A stretch of DNA of 55,752 nucleotides from an uncultured Lachnospiraceae bacterium (lineage in GTDB: Bacteria > Bacillota > Clostridia > Lachnospirales > Lachnospiraceae): positions 1 through 55,752 of the forward strand of contig CAJUFE010000027.1 in assembly GCA_910585635.1 (NCBI GenBank), given 5' to 3'. The notes beneath the pieces were generated by a model. That model saw nothing but the letters and a program-made list of their open reading frames with translations. It did no database searches and was not told the origin of the DNA. A program made the position numbers and the translations under genes. How positions within the stretch are numbered: the stretch's first letter is position 1; each line of letters opens with the position of its first letter. Below are positions 17,447 through 26,529 of the stretch, piece after piece.

Positions 17447-20400
17447 CACACACCCTCCTTCCTATCCGGCCGTGCCTCTTCTGTCCGTCCCACTCTGGCC
17501 CCTGTCTCTCCTGCCTGGCCCATCCTGGTCCGTTCCTCTTCTGCCTGGCCTGCCGCTCCTTTGCCGGATATGCCCGGCCTCTTCTCCATCTCCTCTGCAC
17601 GCTCCTCCGGCTCTTCGTCGGCCTCTCCTTCCGGGATGATCTCTGCCCAGATCTCCTCTGGCTTCATATTCTTTAAGCGTCGGTATCCGTAGCCGGCTGT
17701 CTTCCGGTCAAACCCGCAGACCGCATGATAGGGACAATAGTCGCAGCCTGTCCGCTCACCCCGCTTCATAGGCCGCAGCCCGATATCCCCCTGCAAGATC
17801 TCCTGTCCCGTCTTCTGGCATCGGCTCCGCACATAGTCCGCAAGGAGCTTGAACCGCCGCCCGCTGGCCACCGAAGACCTGGCCTCCTGGACCATGCCGG
17901 ACTTTATGGCCACCGGGATCACATCCGATGCCCCTTCGATCTCCCGATCCAGCCTGCTGATCACTTCCAGATCGCTGTTCACCAGGCCGTCCAGCTTGAG
18001 CTGCTCCTTGATCTGGGCTTCGATCTCCTCCGGTGTCATGGCTCCCTTTTTTTCCACCATGGGGTCCTGGATATGGTAGTAGAACAGCCCGGCAGGGACC
18101 ACCTCCTTATCCGGGTGCCGCCTTTTCTCCATCTCCAGGGCCGCACCCATATAGATCACCAGCTGCAGCTGCAGCCCATAGTAGAGTGCTGCCAGATCGA
18201 AGCTGGCGGAGCCCGATTTATAGTCGATGATCTTCACATATACATGGGTCTCGTCCTCGTAGAGATCCATCCGGTCGATCCGTCCCCTTAAATGGAGGGC
18301 CTCATCCTCCGACAGCCCGATCTTCATGGACTCCAGGCCGTCGGCAGCGGAAAAGGCCACCTCAAAGCCCGCCGGCTTAAGATCCCCCTTTTTTAGCTGC
18401 TCCCCCAAAGCCCACATGGTCCGCTCCGTGATCCTGGACAGCTTGCGGATCAGATAGGCATTGCGGAAGGAGCTGTGGAGGATGGTATTGCCGTAATCCT
18501 CTGTCACCTTCGCCACGCTCTCCGCCACCAACGCCTTCCTCTGATCCTCCGTAAGACGGGTCAGCTCCATCCCCTGGTCCGTCATGGACCGGAAGCAGAG
18601 ATCCAAGGACTGGTGGAACAGGTTCCCCATATCCACCGCGCCCAGTTCATACTCCTGCCGCTCCATCAGCTCCAGGCCGTAGCGCAGGAAATGGGAATAG
18701 GCACAGGCCGCATACAGCTCCAGACGGGTCACGCTCCCCTGGAGGATGTTCCCGTAGAGCGCTCTGGCCGCCGCCCGCCCGATCCCTCTTTCCTTGTACG
18801 CATATCCGTAAGCCTCCACCAGCTGCCCGGCCTGTTCCCGGAGCCGGGGATGACGGCGCAGGTAGGCGAACAGCTCCTTGAGCGCCGCCTCCCTGGCCGC
18901 TGCCTCCTGGCACGGGTCTGCCGCCGTGCCTGCCTGCTCCTCCAGGCTCTCAGGATATCCCTGGCCGCTCTGGCCCTCCTGCCTGCTCTGGTCCTCCTGG
19001 CCGCTCTGGTCCTCCTGCCTGCTCTGGTCCTCCTGGCCGCTCCGGCCCTTCTGCCTGCTCTGGTCTTCCTGGCCGCTCCGGCCATCGCGGCTCTCCCGCT
19101 CCCCCCTCCGGCTCAGGCTCGCCCGATCGTCCCGATATCCCCGCAGCCCTTCAGCCAGCAGACGGAGGGCCTCCTCCTCTGAGTAGGGCAGCAGAGCGCC
19201 CTGGGCTTTTCCTGCCTCCCGGACCTTAAGCCCCTCAGGGAACAGCTCCTTAAGCTCTCGGATCAGCGGGGAGGGCTCCAGCTCCTTCCCGCTGCCGCTG
19301 AAGGCTGCGTAGGTCACCACCAGCTGGCGGGAGGGCTTGGTCAGCATCCGATACAGGTAAAAATGCTGCATCAGCCCGTTCTCTCTGGCCGTAGGCGCCA
19401 GCTCCACCTGCTGGCTGGCAAAAAACCCCCGCTCCTCATCGGTCAAAAGCCCCCTGGTCTCCTTCCTCTGGGGGATCACGCCTTCATTAGCCCCCACCAG
19501 ATACAAGACCTTCACCGCATCCAGGCGGGTCCTGGTGATATCCCCCACCACCACCCGGTCTACTGTGGCCGGGATCGTGCCCACCTTGATCTGGGCAAAG
19601 CCCGCGTCCAGGATCTGGGCATATTCCTGCAGGCTCATGGGTTCATCCCCTAAGAGTGCCTCCAAACGGTCAAAAAGCTCCATGGTCAGCTGGTAGACCT
19701 GGCTGTATTCCTTGGCCAAGGCAGACAGCCCTTCCGCCATCAGGCGATCCGCCTTGGCCTGGAGCTTTTCCTCCAGCGAGAGGCGCTCCAAAAAAGCCCG
19801 CAGTACCGCTGTCCTGCTGGCTCCTGTGCCGCCTTTTCCCATCCCCTCCCGGAGCGGGGAAAATACATCGCAGACCGCCTGCCGCAGCCGGTTTATGGCC
19901 TCCATATCCAGCGCTCTCGCTCCCTGGTACTGCCGGTCCCAGACCGAGGACCACCGCTTAAAGCCCCGGATCCCCAGGGCCTTCACATAGTTCTCCAGCC
20001 GGTCCAGGCCCTCCTGCAGGAGGGCCTGCTGCTCCTTGGACCCTTCCTGCCATCCGGCTCCCGGCTCTCCTGACAGCCTATCGTCTGTCCCCTCTGCAGG
20101 ACCTTCGTCTGCCCTCTCTGACGGGCCTTCGTCTTTCCCCTCTGCCGGTCCTTCGTCTGTCCTCCCTGACGGACCTTCGTCCGTCCCCTCTGACAGCACC
20201 TCACCCGTCCCACCGCTCAGCAGCTCGCCTGTCTCACTACTCAGCACCTCGCCCATCTCACTGCCCAGCGCCTCGCCCACCTCGCCGCCCAGCACCAGCC
20301 CGGTCTTTAGGCAGCGGAACAAGCTCTCATAGGGGAAGTCCAGCCGGACCGTCTCCAGGGCGGACCGGATCAGCTCCACCAGCGGATCTGACAGGATGCT

Positions 20401-21543
20401 CTTCTTATCGTCCAGGAAATAGGGCACCTTCTGCGCCTCGAACTGCCTGCGGATCTCTCTCCCATAGGCAGGCAGGTCCCCTGTGATCACGGCCATATCC
20501 CGGAACCGGAGACCGCCTCGCAGCCCTTCCTGGATCTGCCCGCACACAGAGCGCACCTCCTGGACCGGGTCCCTGGCTCTTAAGATCAAGATCTCCTCCT
20601 CGTCTGCCCGGCCAGGGCATGGCGGCTCCGGCCCAGATCCTTCCTGGCCCAGATAACGGTCGAACCGGCTTTCCAGATACGCCAGCCTGGGGCTTTCCTT
20701 AAAGCGCACAGGTGGCCGGCCATCCAGGACCACATCCGGCTCATGGACCGTCCCCGCCCTGGACGCCCCGTCGATCAGCCTGCAGATCATATGGCGGCTC
20801 ATATAAAAAAGCTCCATCTTCTCTGCCTCCGCGTAGACCGGCTCCCTGGTATCCACGGTCACCGCCGCCTGCACCTGCCTGCAATCCGCTAAGCAGATCT
20901 CTAAGATCCGGTACTGGACCGGCGTGAACCCGGTAAAGCCGTCCAGATAGATCCGGCTCCCTGAAAGCTTTTCCCAGCGGGGCAGCTCCCTGCAGCACAG
21001 GTCCAGCACCTCCTCGGCGGTGGTGAACTTATCCTTTATATAGGCCTGGAACGCGCCAAATATCGCACTCAAGTCCTTCAGCTTCTCCTTTAAGATCGGC
21101 TGCTCTGCCTTTCCCTCAAGCTCGTTTAAGAGAACGGGGGTGACCCCATACTGGTACAGCTCGGACAAAAGGGACTTCACCTGATCCACAAAGCCGATCT
21201 GCCCCAGATGCCGCCTGTAATAATGGAGCTCTTTCTTTTTCGCTGAGAGGATCTTCCGCAAGATCATGGACTTTCCCATATCGTCCAGCACCGTCAGTGT
21301 CTCCACCGCCAGGTCCTCGAACACCCGGTAGGCCAGACGGTTAAAGCTGAGCACATCCACATTGGTCAGCCCATGGCGCGGGTGGAGCTCGATCAGCTCC
21401 TTCTGGGCCTGCATCGTATACTGCTCCGGCACCAGGAGCAAGAACATCTCCCGGGGATCTTCCATAGATCCCCGGATGATCTCCTCGTAGAGATACCGGG
21501 TCTTTCCTGAACCAGATGGGCCTAAGATAAATCGCAGTGACAT
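17446..21543 (-). CDS. addB: AddB helicase-nuclease subunit
   Basis: 1,365 residues, longer than the usual 1,150-1,200. The start MSLRFILGPSGSGKT contains the Walker A; the C-terminal third carries the RecB-type nuclease motif (GRIDRMDLYED, IIDYKSG) and the iron-sulfur cysteines (one in YAACAYSHF, three in CDYCPYHAVCGF). AddB recognises Chi and cuts the other strand. The excess length comes from three low-complexity stretches: 24-bp repeats near residues 415-485, 18-bp repeats near 820-860 and a Glu/Arg/Gly-rich C-terminal tail. The site AGGAGG lies before the ATG; an extended -10 (TGTTATACT) lies about 65 bp upstream. Its stop overlaps the addA start. Confidence 0.95.
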   Translation of the reverse strand: MSLRFILGPSGSGKTRYLYEEIIRGSMEDPREMFLLLVPEQYTMQAQKELIELHPRHGLTNVDVLSFNRLAYRVFEDLAVETLTVLDDMGKSMILRKILSAKKKELHYYRRHLGQIGFVDQVKSLLSELYQYGVTPVLLNELEGKAEQPILKEKLKDLSAIFGAFQAYIKDKFTTAEEVLDLCCRELPRWEKLSGSRIYLDGFTGFTPVQYRILEICLADCRQVQAAVTVDTREPVYAEAEKMELFYMSRHMICRLIDGASRAGTVHEPDVVLDGRPPVRFKESPRLAYLESRFDRYLGQEGSGPEPPCPGRADEEEILILRARDPVQEVRSVCGQIQEGLRGGLRFRDMAVITGDLPAYGREIRRQFEAQKVPYFLDDKKSILSDPLVELIRSALETVRLDFPYESLFRCLKTGLVLGGEVGEALGSEMGEVLSSETGELLSGGTGEVLSEGTDEGPSGRTDEGPAEGKDEGPSERADEGPAEGTDDRLSGEPGAGWQEGSKEQQALLQEGLDRLENYVKALGIRGFKRWSSVWDRQYQGARALDMEAINRLRQAVCDVFSPLREGMGKGGTGASRTAVLRAFLERLSLEEKLQAKADRLMAEGLSALAKEYSQVYQLTMELFDRLEALLGDEPMSLQEYAQILDAGFAQIKVGTIPATVDRVVVGDITRTRLDAVKVLYLVGANEGVIPQRKETRGLLTDEERGFFASQQVELAPTARENGLMQHFYLYRMLTKPSRQLVVTYAAFSGSGKELEPSPLIRELKELFPEGLKVREAGKAQGALLPYSEEEALRLLAEGLRGYRDDRASLSRRGERESRDGRSGQEDQSRQKGRSGQEDQSRQEDQSGQEDQSRQEGQSGQGYPESLEEQAGTAADPCQEAAAREAALKELFAYLRRHPRLREQAGQLVEAYGYAYKERGIGRAAARALYGNILQGSVTRLELYAACAYSHFLRYGLELMERQEYELGAVDMGNLFHQSLDLCFRSMTDQGMELTRLTEDQRKALVAESVAKVTEDYGNTILHSSFRNAYLIRKLSRITERTMWALGEQLKKGDLKPAGFEVAFSAADGLESMKIGLSEDEALHLRGRIDRMDLYEDETHVYVKIIDYKSGSASFDLAALYYGLQLQLVIYMGAALEMEKRRHPDKEVVPAGLFYYHIQDPMVEKKGAMTPEEIEAQIKEQLKLDGLVNSDLEVISRLDREIEGASDVIPVAIKSGMVQEARSSVASGRRFKLLADYVRSRCQKTGQEILQGDIGLRPMKRGERTGCDYCPYHAVCGFDRKTAGYGYRRLKNMKPEEIWAEIIPEGEADEEPEERAEEMEKRPGISGKGAAGQAEEERTRMGQAGETGARVGRTEEARPDRKEGV
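18961..19086. repeat. 18-bp tandem repeat inside addB
   Basis: Seven 18-bp units, alternating as 36-bp pairs, encode a Gln/Glu/Ser-rich stretch of SGQEDQ and SRQEDQ units. The repeat is in frame and lies between conserved segments of AddB. Confidence 0.85.
20085..20300. repeat. 24-bp tandem repeat inside addB
   Basis: About nine diverged 24-bp units encode eight-residue blocks such as GEVLSSET, GEVLSEGT, DEGPSGRT and DEGPAEGT. The stretch is acidic and lacks any globular pattern. Confidence 0.8.
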
Positions 21544-21774
21544 GTAGGGCCTCCTATCTTACTCTTAATACCGCATGGGGATACGGCCTGCGTTTTCGTT
21601 ACATGATGGTCTGCCAAAAAGTATAACATATCTTGGACGGTCGTGCTATATGGGGAGGCGAAATGCGAGAAAAACTCCCGTTCTATTTACCGCCCCCTCT
21701 CATAGACTGTAATAAACCGATCCGGCAAAAGCCCTCTGCTCTTTACCGGGTCGTAAAGAATGCGGAGGTTTCCC

Positions 21775-22236
21775 ATGAGCGCCAAAACCAAGATCATCGT
21801 CCTGCGTATGAAGGAGATCATCTACACAGCCATCTTCATCGGCCTGGCTATCCTTCTGATCGCCCTGTTCCTCATCATGTTCCGCCGGGATAAGACAGCG
21901 GCCCCGCCGGAGCCATCTGCTGCGGCCGCCAGCTACATACCCGGGGTCTACTCCTCCTCCATCGCCCTTGGCAATGAGCAGGTCAACGTGGAGGTCACCG
22001 TAGACGCGGACCACATCAATTCGATCACCTTGCGGTCCTTAAGCGATTCTGTGACCGCCATGTACCCCCTGGTGGAACCGGCCATGCAGGATCTGACGGA
22101 ACAGATCTTAAGGAACCAGTCCCTGGACGCGGTCACCTGCCAGAGTGAGCAGAAATATACCTCGGCCGTCCTCCTAAAGGCGATCCGCTCCGCCCTGGAT
22201 AAGGCGGCTGTCCCGGCAGAGCCATCGGTCTTTTAG
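21775..22236 (+). CDS. Membrane-anchored FMN-binding-domain-like protein
   Basis: A 153-residue protein from the ATG at 21775, which has a GGAGG site 7 bp before it. One membrane helix (residues about 14-38) follows a short basic start; a Pro/Ala-rich linker leads to an outer domain with YIPGVYSSSIALGNEQVNVEVTVD and a late QKYTSAVLLKAIRSAL. This pattern is like small FMN-binding or RnfG-type domains found outside the membrane, but the flavin-linking Thr motif is not obvious. It is the only plus-strand gene in this part and faces the hflX cluster tail to tail. Function uncertain. Confidence 0.65.
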   Translation: MSAKTKIIVLRMKEIIYTAIFIGLAILLIALFLIMFRRDKTAAPPEPSAAAASYIPGVYSSSIALGNEQVNVEVTVDADHINSITLRSLSDSVTAMYPLVEPAMQDLTEQILRNQSLDAVTCQSEQKYTSAVLLKAIRSALDKAAVPAEPSVF

Positions 22237-22276
22237 CCTTCCAGGACCGCCTTGCAGGTGATACAGCGGCAAGACG

Positions 22277-22327
22277 GCAAAAAGCTGCGGCATAGAGCAG
22301 GTCGATCCATGCTCTATGCCGCAGCTT
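22277..22327 (-). terminator. Strong terminator after hflX
   Basis: A perfect 18-bp inverted repeat (22282-22299 and 22310-22327, core GCTGCGGCATAGAGC) with a 10-nt loop is followed on the minus strand by TTTTTG. It ends the long DUF6062-to-hflX cluster and may also protect the convergent plus-strand gene. Confidence 0.85.
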
Positions 22328-22468
22328 ATGTCTCAGGCCGCATCCCCACTATGCCTCTATGCACAGTCTTTCGCTGTCCTTATGCACAGCATCTCTATCA
22401 GCGGTCTTTCTGTTATCTTTTTCACCCTCGCCAGCCGGAGCAGCAAAGGGAAGGGCCTTTGATCGGAC

Positions 22469-23719
22469 CTACCTAAAAAACTGGCAGAACAGCTCCGCCG
22501 GCACATAGGCCTTGACGTGGATCCCTTCGTCCGTATACTCCTCTGACAGCAGCTGTCCCCCTTTTCGGATCAGCTGCAGCTTCCCGGCCTCCTGATAAGG
22601 GAACACCCGTTCCAGATAGACGCTGCGGCTCTGGAGGATCGTCTCCAGCACATCCATCAGCTCCCTGATCCCCTCCCCCGTCCTGGCGGAGATCTTCACC
22701 TGATAGTCCGCGGCCACGTCCTTTAGGATCGTCCCTTCCGGGAGCTGGTCGATCTTATTGAACACGGTCACGATGGTCTTGTCCTGGATCTTCAGCTGCC
22801 GCAGGGTATCATAGACCACATACATATGCTGCTCCATCCAGGGATCGGCGCTGTCCACCACGTGGAGGATGATATCGCTGTACCGGGCCTCCTCTAAGGT
22901 ACTCTTAAAAGCCTCGATCAGATGGTGGGGCAATTTTCGGATAAAGCCCACCGTATCGGTCAGGAGGAGCTGCTGTCCGCCAGGCAGCTTTAAGTTCCTG
23001 GTAGTGGGGTCCAGGGTGGCGAAAAGCTTATCCTCCGCCAGGATATCCGCACCGGTCAAGCAGTTTAACAGAGTAGACTTGCCCGCATTGGTATAGCCCA
23101 CGATCGCCGCCACCATAAGGCCGCTCCTCACCCGCTGCTGCCTGGCCACCTGGCGGTGCCGTTTTACATCCTCCAGCTCCGCCTTCAGCTGGCCGATCCG
23201 CTGATGGATCAGCCGCCGGTCCGTCTCCAGCTTCGTCTCCCCCGGGCCTCTGGTCCCGATGCCGCCGCCTAAGCGGGAAAGGGACTCCCGCATCCCCACC
23301 AGCCGCACCGCCCGGAACTTGAGCTGGGCCAGCTCTACCTGGATGTTCCCCTCCTTCGTATCCGCCCGGGAGGCGAAGATATCCAAGATCACCATGGTCC
23401 TGTCCATGATCTTGGTCTCCAGAGCCTTCTCCAGATTCCTCAGCTGGGCCGGAGACAGCTCGTCATCGCAGACCACGCCTGTGGCCTCCGTCTCCCAGAT
23501 CTTCCACTTGACCTCCTCCAGCTTACCCTTGCCCAGATAGGTGGCCGGATGGACGCTCTCCCGGTTCTGCACCACCTGCCCTACCGTCACGGCTCCCGCC
23601 GTCTCCACCAGCTGGGCCAGCTCGGCCAGGGAGCTCTCCACATCGTCGCCCTCCCCGGTCCCGATCCCGATCAAAAGGACCCGCTCTTCGACCGGCCTAT
23701 TTTCAAAGGGTCCTGTCAC
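22469..23719 (-). CDS. hflX: GTPase HflX
   Basis: A 416-residue ribosome-associated GTPase that splits stalled ribosomes. The N-terminal HflX domain has the glycine-rich linker LSRLGGGIGTRGPGETKLE, followed by a coiled coil and the G domain with G1 GYTNAGKST, DTVGF and NKID motifs. The open frame runs back to 23824, but the GTG at 23719 has a perfect AGGAGG 9 bp before it, gives the usual family length and is my chosen start. It is the last gene of its cluster, before a strong terminator. Confidence 0.92.
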   Translation of the reverse strand: MTGPFENRPVEERVLLIGIGTGEGDDVESSLAELAQLVETAGAVTVGQVVQNRESVHPATYLGKGKLEEVKWKIWETEATGVVCDDELSPAQLRNLEKALETKIMDRTMVILDIFASRADTKEGNIQVELAQLKFRAVRLVGMRESLSRLGGGIGTRGPGETKLETDRRLIHQRIGQLKAELEDVKRHRQVARQQRVRSGLMVAAIVGYTNAGKSTLLNCLTGADILAEDKLFATLDPTTRNLKLPGGQQLLLTDTVGFIRKLPHHLIEAFKSTLEEARYSDIILHVVDSADPWMEQHMYVVYDTLRQLKIQDKTIVTVFNKIDQLPEGTILKDVAADYQVKISARTGEGIRELMDVLETILQSRSVYLERVFPYQEAGKLQLIRKGGQLLSEEYTDEGIHVKAYVPAELFCQFFR

Positions 23720-23842
23720 GCCCTCAAGCCTCCTTCCTATCCCTATCCCACGCTCCGTCCGCCGCCCCGTCTCCGGCTCTATGACCGGTCGGTCCCGTCC
23801 GAAAACGCACACGGCAGACGCCACAGGCCCGGCAGCGGACTT

Positions 23843-24814
23843 TTACCGGGTCTGCAAAAAGGTGATCTCCTTCTGTGCCGCCTCATCCGCCCCGTACTGG
23901 GCGACGTAGGTCTGGAAATGCTGCAGCGCCGTCTGGAACTGGCCCAGCCGCTCATAGACCACCGCCTGGTTAAAGCTGGCCTCCTGGACTGCCTGAGCCT
24001 CCCTTGCGCCCAGCTCGCCGCCATTTTCAGCAGCCAGCTGGACCGCCTGCTCGAAGAACCCCAGCGCCCCCTCATAATGCTCTTCCTCCAGATAGATCAG
24101 CCCCAGGGAGTTGAAGACCGACGGGTCTGTGGTCCCGTTCCGGATCGCATCCTCATAGAGCAGCACGGCATCCTCACCCCGCTCAGCGTCCAGACAGGCT
24201 CTCGCCACCGCAGCCAGCGCGTCGGTCTGGCCGAAGAAAGCCGCCTGCTGCCCATCGGCGTCCCCTGCCTCCTGGTCCTCCCCGGCAGGGTTGTCCGCTG
24301 CCTCCTGATCGTCCGATGCGCCTTTGTCGTCGGCCGCCCTGCCCTTCTTTTGGCTCTGCTCTTCTGTCTCCAGCTGGCAGCCATCCTGGTAGGCCTTGAT
24401 CGCCCCGTCGATGTCGCCGGCCATGGCTTTCATCAGCGCTATGCGGTACAAGTACTCGGTCCTGGCCTCATCCACCTGGACCAGGGTCTCATAGGTGTGG
24501 GCCGCCGCCAGATAATCCTCCAACTTATATTCTGCCTCTGCCCGGTATTTTAATACATCGATCTCAAAAGCGCCCGGCTTTTTCTTAGCGGTCTGCAGGG
24601 CCGCTTCAAATTCTGCCATGGCCCCGGAAAAGTCACCGGCATCCATCTTCTCGATGCCTGCCATCCTCAGCTCCTTCCTGGCCTTGCTGACCCCGCCAGG
24701 CTTAACGAAAAAGACCGCCGCCGCTACTACGGTCAAAAGGACTGCTGCGGACAGGACTACCTTGACCGTCCGTTCCCTCCTGGCTCTCCTCCTGGTTTTC
24801 CTTCTCTTCATCAT
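23843..24814 (-). CDS. Membrane-anchored TPR-repeat protein
   Basis: About 324 residues from an ATG at 24814 (GGAG-type site 9 bp before). A basic N-terminus (KRRKTRRRARRER) precedes one membrane helix, then tetratricopeptide-like helical pairs (ALQTAKKKPGAFEIDVLKYRAEAEYKLEDYLAAAHTYETL and later DPSVFNSLGLIYLEEEHYEGALGFFEQAV). A charged Gly/Asp/Gln-rich insertion near residues 190-230 separates the repeats. The protein probably serves as a scaffold on the outer or inner face. It lies between dut and hflX. The frame extends upstream to 24925, but that part is repeat DNA. Confidence 0.75.
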   Translation of the reverse strand: MMKRRKTRRRARRERTVKVVLSAAVLLTVVAAAVFFVKPGGVSKARKELRMAGIEKMDAGDFSGAMAEFEAALQTAKKKPGAFEIDVLKYRAEAEYKLEDYLAAAHTYETLVQVDEARTEYLYRIALMKAMAGDIDGAIKAYQDGCQLETEEQSQKKGRAADDKGASDDQEAADNPAGEDQEAGDADGQQAAFFGQTDALAAVARACLDAERGEDAVLLYEDAIRNGTTDPSVFNSLGLIYLEEEHYEGALGFFEQAVQLAAENGGELGAREAQAVQEASFNQAVVYERLGQFQTALQHFQTYVAQYGADEAAQKEITFLQTR

Positions 24815-24915
24815 GCTCTCCATCTCTCCGATCTTTAGGCAGACGCGCCTTACCGCCCTCTCTGCCCCAACAGCGGTATCCCGCCCATATCTTACCGCCG
24901 GTGGACGCCGCGGTC

Positions 24916-25010
24916 CACGGCTCATGACTGGCCGCCGGTCGAGGACGCGGCCTGCCGCTCATGGCCTGCCGCCGGTCGAGGACACGGCCCACGGCTCATG
25001 ACTGGCCGCT
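24916..25010. repeat. 37-bp tandem repeat between dut and the TPR gene
   Basis: About two and a half copies of a 37-bp unit (the block GCCGCCGGTCGAGGAC recurs 37 bp apart and CACGGCTCATGACTGGCCGC recurs 74 bp apart). The last copy includes the dut stop codon, so the repeat seems to have arisen from the 3' end of dut. The length is not a multiple of three, consistent with its being mostly non-coding. Confidence 0.75.
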
Positions 25011-25517
25011 GGTGCTCCCGAAGCCGCCGTTCCTGACCCCGCTGCAGTCGTCGTCCACCGTGATCCCATAACCCATAAAGATCCCCTGGGCGAAGGCCAT
25101 GCCCCCGGCCAGCTCCACCGTCTTTCCTTCCCGGCTGTCGTTCATCACCTTGATCTGGATATGCCCCTCATTATCAGAGAAGAAATAATCGCTGTCGATG
25201 ATCCCCACCGTGTTGTTCAGCTGCAGGCGGTATTTAAAGCCCAGCCCGCTCCTGGGGTAGATCTGGAGCACCCAGCCTTCGTCGATCTCGGCCCGGATGC
25301 CGGTAGGTACCTTGACCGACTGCCCCGGCTCCAGGCAGATCTTATCCGGCAGGAAGATATCATATCCGGCGCTCCCGGAAGTAGCCCGCCTGGGGAGCTG
25401 GATCCCCTCGTAGATCTCTAAGATCTGCGCCTCCTCTGTCCCTTCTCCAAATGTGTCCTTCCAGTCCTGCACGAACTGTTCTCTGCTCACCTTATAAAAC
25501 CGTGCGATCCTCTCCAT
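24996..25517 (-). CDS. dut: dUTP diphosphatase
   Basis: A 173-residue dUTPase that keeps uracil out of DNA and supplies dUMP. The five motifs are in order: SGSAGYDIF, PRSGLG, NNTVGIIDSDYF, a GGMAFAQGIF segment and the C-terminal RNGGFGSTSG arm. A 40-residue N-terminal extension makes it longer than the 145-residue form. The ATG has AGGAGG 8 bp before it and the gene overlaps scpB by 26 bp, so translation is likely coupled. Confidence 0.93.
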   Translation of the reverse strand: MERIARFYKVSREQFVQDWKDTFGEGTEEAQILEIYEGIQLPRRATSGSAGYDIFLPDKICLEPGQSVKVPTGIRAEIDEGWVLQIYPRSGLGFKYRLQLNNTVGIIDSDYFFSDNEGHIQIKVMNDSREGKTVELAGGMAFAQGIFMGYGITVDDDCSGVRNGGFGSTSGQS

Positions 25518-26511
25518 CTCGATGACCTCCTGTCTCTTTTTGATCCTCCACGCGTCCTGTCTCCTGCACCGTGTGCCATTGTTCCTCTGGCACCGGCTCT
25601 GTCGGCCTCTGTCCCGCTGGGCCTCGTTCCTCTGGCACCGGTCCTGTCGGCCTCTGTCCCGCCGGCTCTCGCTCCTCTGGCACCGGCTCTGTCGGCCTCT
25701 GTCCCGCCGGCTCTCGCTCCTCTGGCACCGGCTCTGTCGGCCTCTGTCCCGCCGGCTCTCGCTCCTCTGGCACCGGTCCTGTCGGCCTCTGTCCCGCCGG
25801 CTCTCGCTCCTCTGGCATCGGCTCCGCCGGCTCCTGCCCTTCTTCCAGTTCTTCCAGCTTCAGCTGGAGCTCTTCCTCCACCTGGGAGCGGATCTCTTCC
25901 TCCTGCTCCGGCTTCAGGCCCGGCAGATCGGTCATGGAGCCGATCCCAAAACGCCTTAAGAACTCCTCTGTGGTAGCAAAGAGGGCCGGTCTTCCCGGCG
26001 CGTCCAGGCGGCCCACCTCATAGACCAGATCGTACTCGATCAGCTTGTTCACCGCATGGTCCGATTTCACCCCTCGGATCTTCTCGATCTCCAGCTTGGT
26101 CACCGGCTGCCGGTAAGCGATGATCGACAAGGTCTCCAGCACCACCTCGGTCAGCACCTGGCGCTTCGGTGTGGAGGCCACCCGGATCAGGTTCTCATAA
26201 TATTCCGGCCGGGTGCACATCTGGAAAGCATCCTCCAGCTCGATGATCTGCAGTCCCCGCTTTTCCTTTTCATACCGCAGCGCCAGCCGAAGGGCCGCCT
26301 CTCTCGCCTGGTCCCGGTCCACCTGGAGAGCCGCCGCCAGCTGCGCCACCTCCACAGACCGCCCCATGGCAAAGAGCACCGCCTCCACCACGGCCTCCTG
26401 GGCCAGCTCCTCCTCTGTCGGCGTCAGCTCTAAGGCCATCTGCTGATAATCCAGCACATCCTCCACGATCGCCTCCGCCTCTAAAGGCTCTGTATTTCCA
26501 CCCTTTCTCAT
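25492..26511 (-). CDS. scpB: Segregation and condensation protein ScpB with repeat tail
   Basis: The conserved winged-helix ScpB core covers residues 25-215 (EAVLFAMGRSVEVAQLAAAL, LSIIAYRQPVTKLEIEKIRGV, ATTEEFLRRFGI). ScpB dimers join ScpA and SMC in chromosome condensation. The C-terminus then extends by about 120 residues made of five 15-residue repeats (PVPEEREPAGQRPTE) and an acidic tail, which is far beyond the normal 190-200 residues. Starts 18 bp after scpA and overlaps dut. Confidence 0.93.
   Translation of the reverse strand: MRKGGNTEPLEAEAIVEDVLDYQQMALELTPTEEELAQEAVVEAVLFAMGRSVEVAQLAAALQVDRDQAREAALRLALRYEKEKRGLQIIELEDAFQMCTRPEYYENLIRVASTPKRQVLTEVVLETLSIIAYRQPVTKLEIEKIRGVKSDHAVNKLIEYDLVYEVGRLDAPGRPALFATTEEFLRRFGIGSMTDLPGLKPEQEEEIRSQVEEELQLKLEELEEGQEPAEPMPEEREPAGQRPTGPVPEEREPAGQRPTEPVPEEREPAGQRPTEPVPEEREPAGQRPTGPVPEERGPAGQRPTEPVPEEQWHTVQETGRVEDQKETGGHRDGEDRTVL
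25604..25828. repeat. 45-bp tandem repeat in the 3' part of scpB
   Basis: Five almost identical 45-bp units in register at 25604, 25649, 25694, 25739 and 25784. Each encodes a Pro/Glu/Arg-rich 15-residue block. The near identity of units points to recent expansion or ongoing homogenisation. Confidence 0.9.
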
Positions 26512-26529
26512 CTCTATCGGTCCTTTCGC

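Noticed and set aside
22252..22476. Plus-strand 74-codon frame after the FMN-domain-like gene
   Set aside because: It runs through the terminator hairpin and has no start signal.
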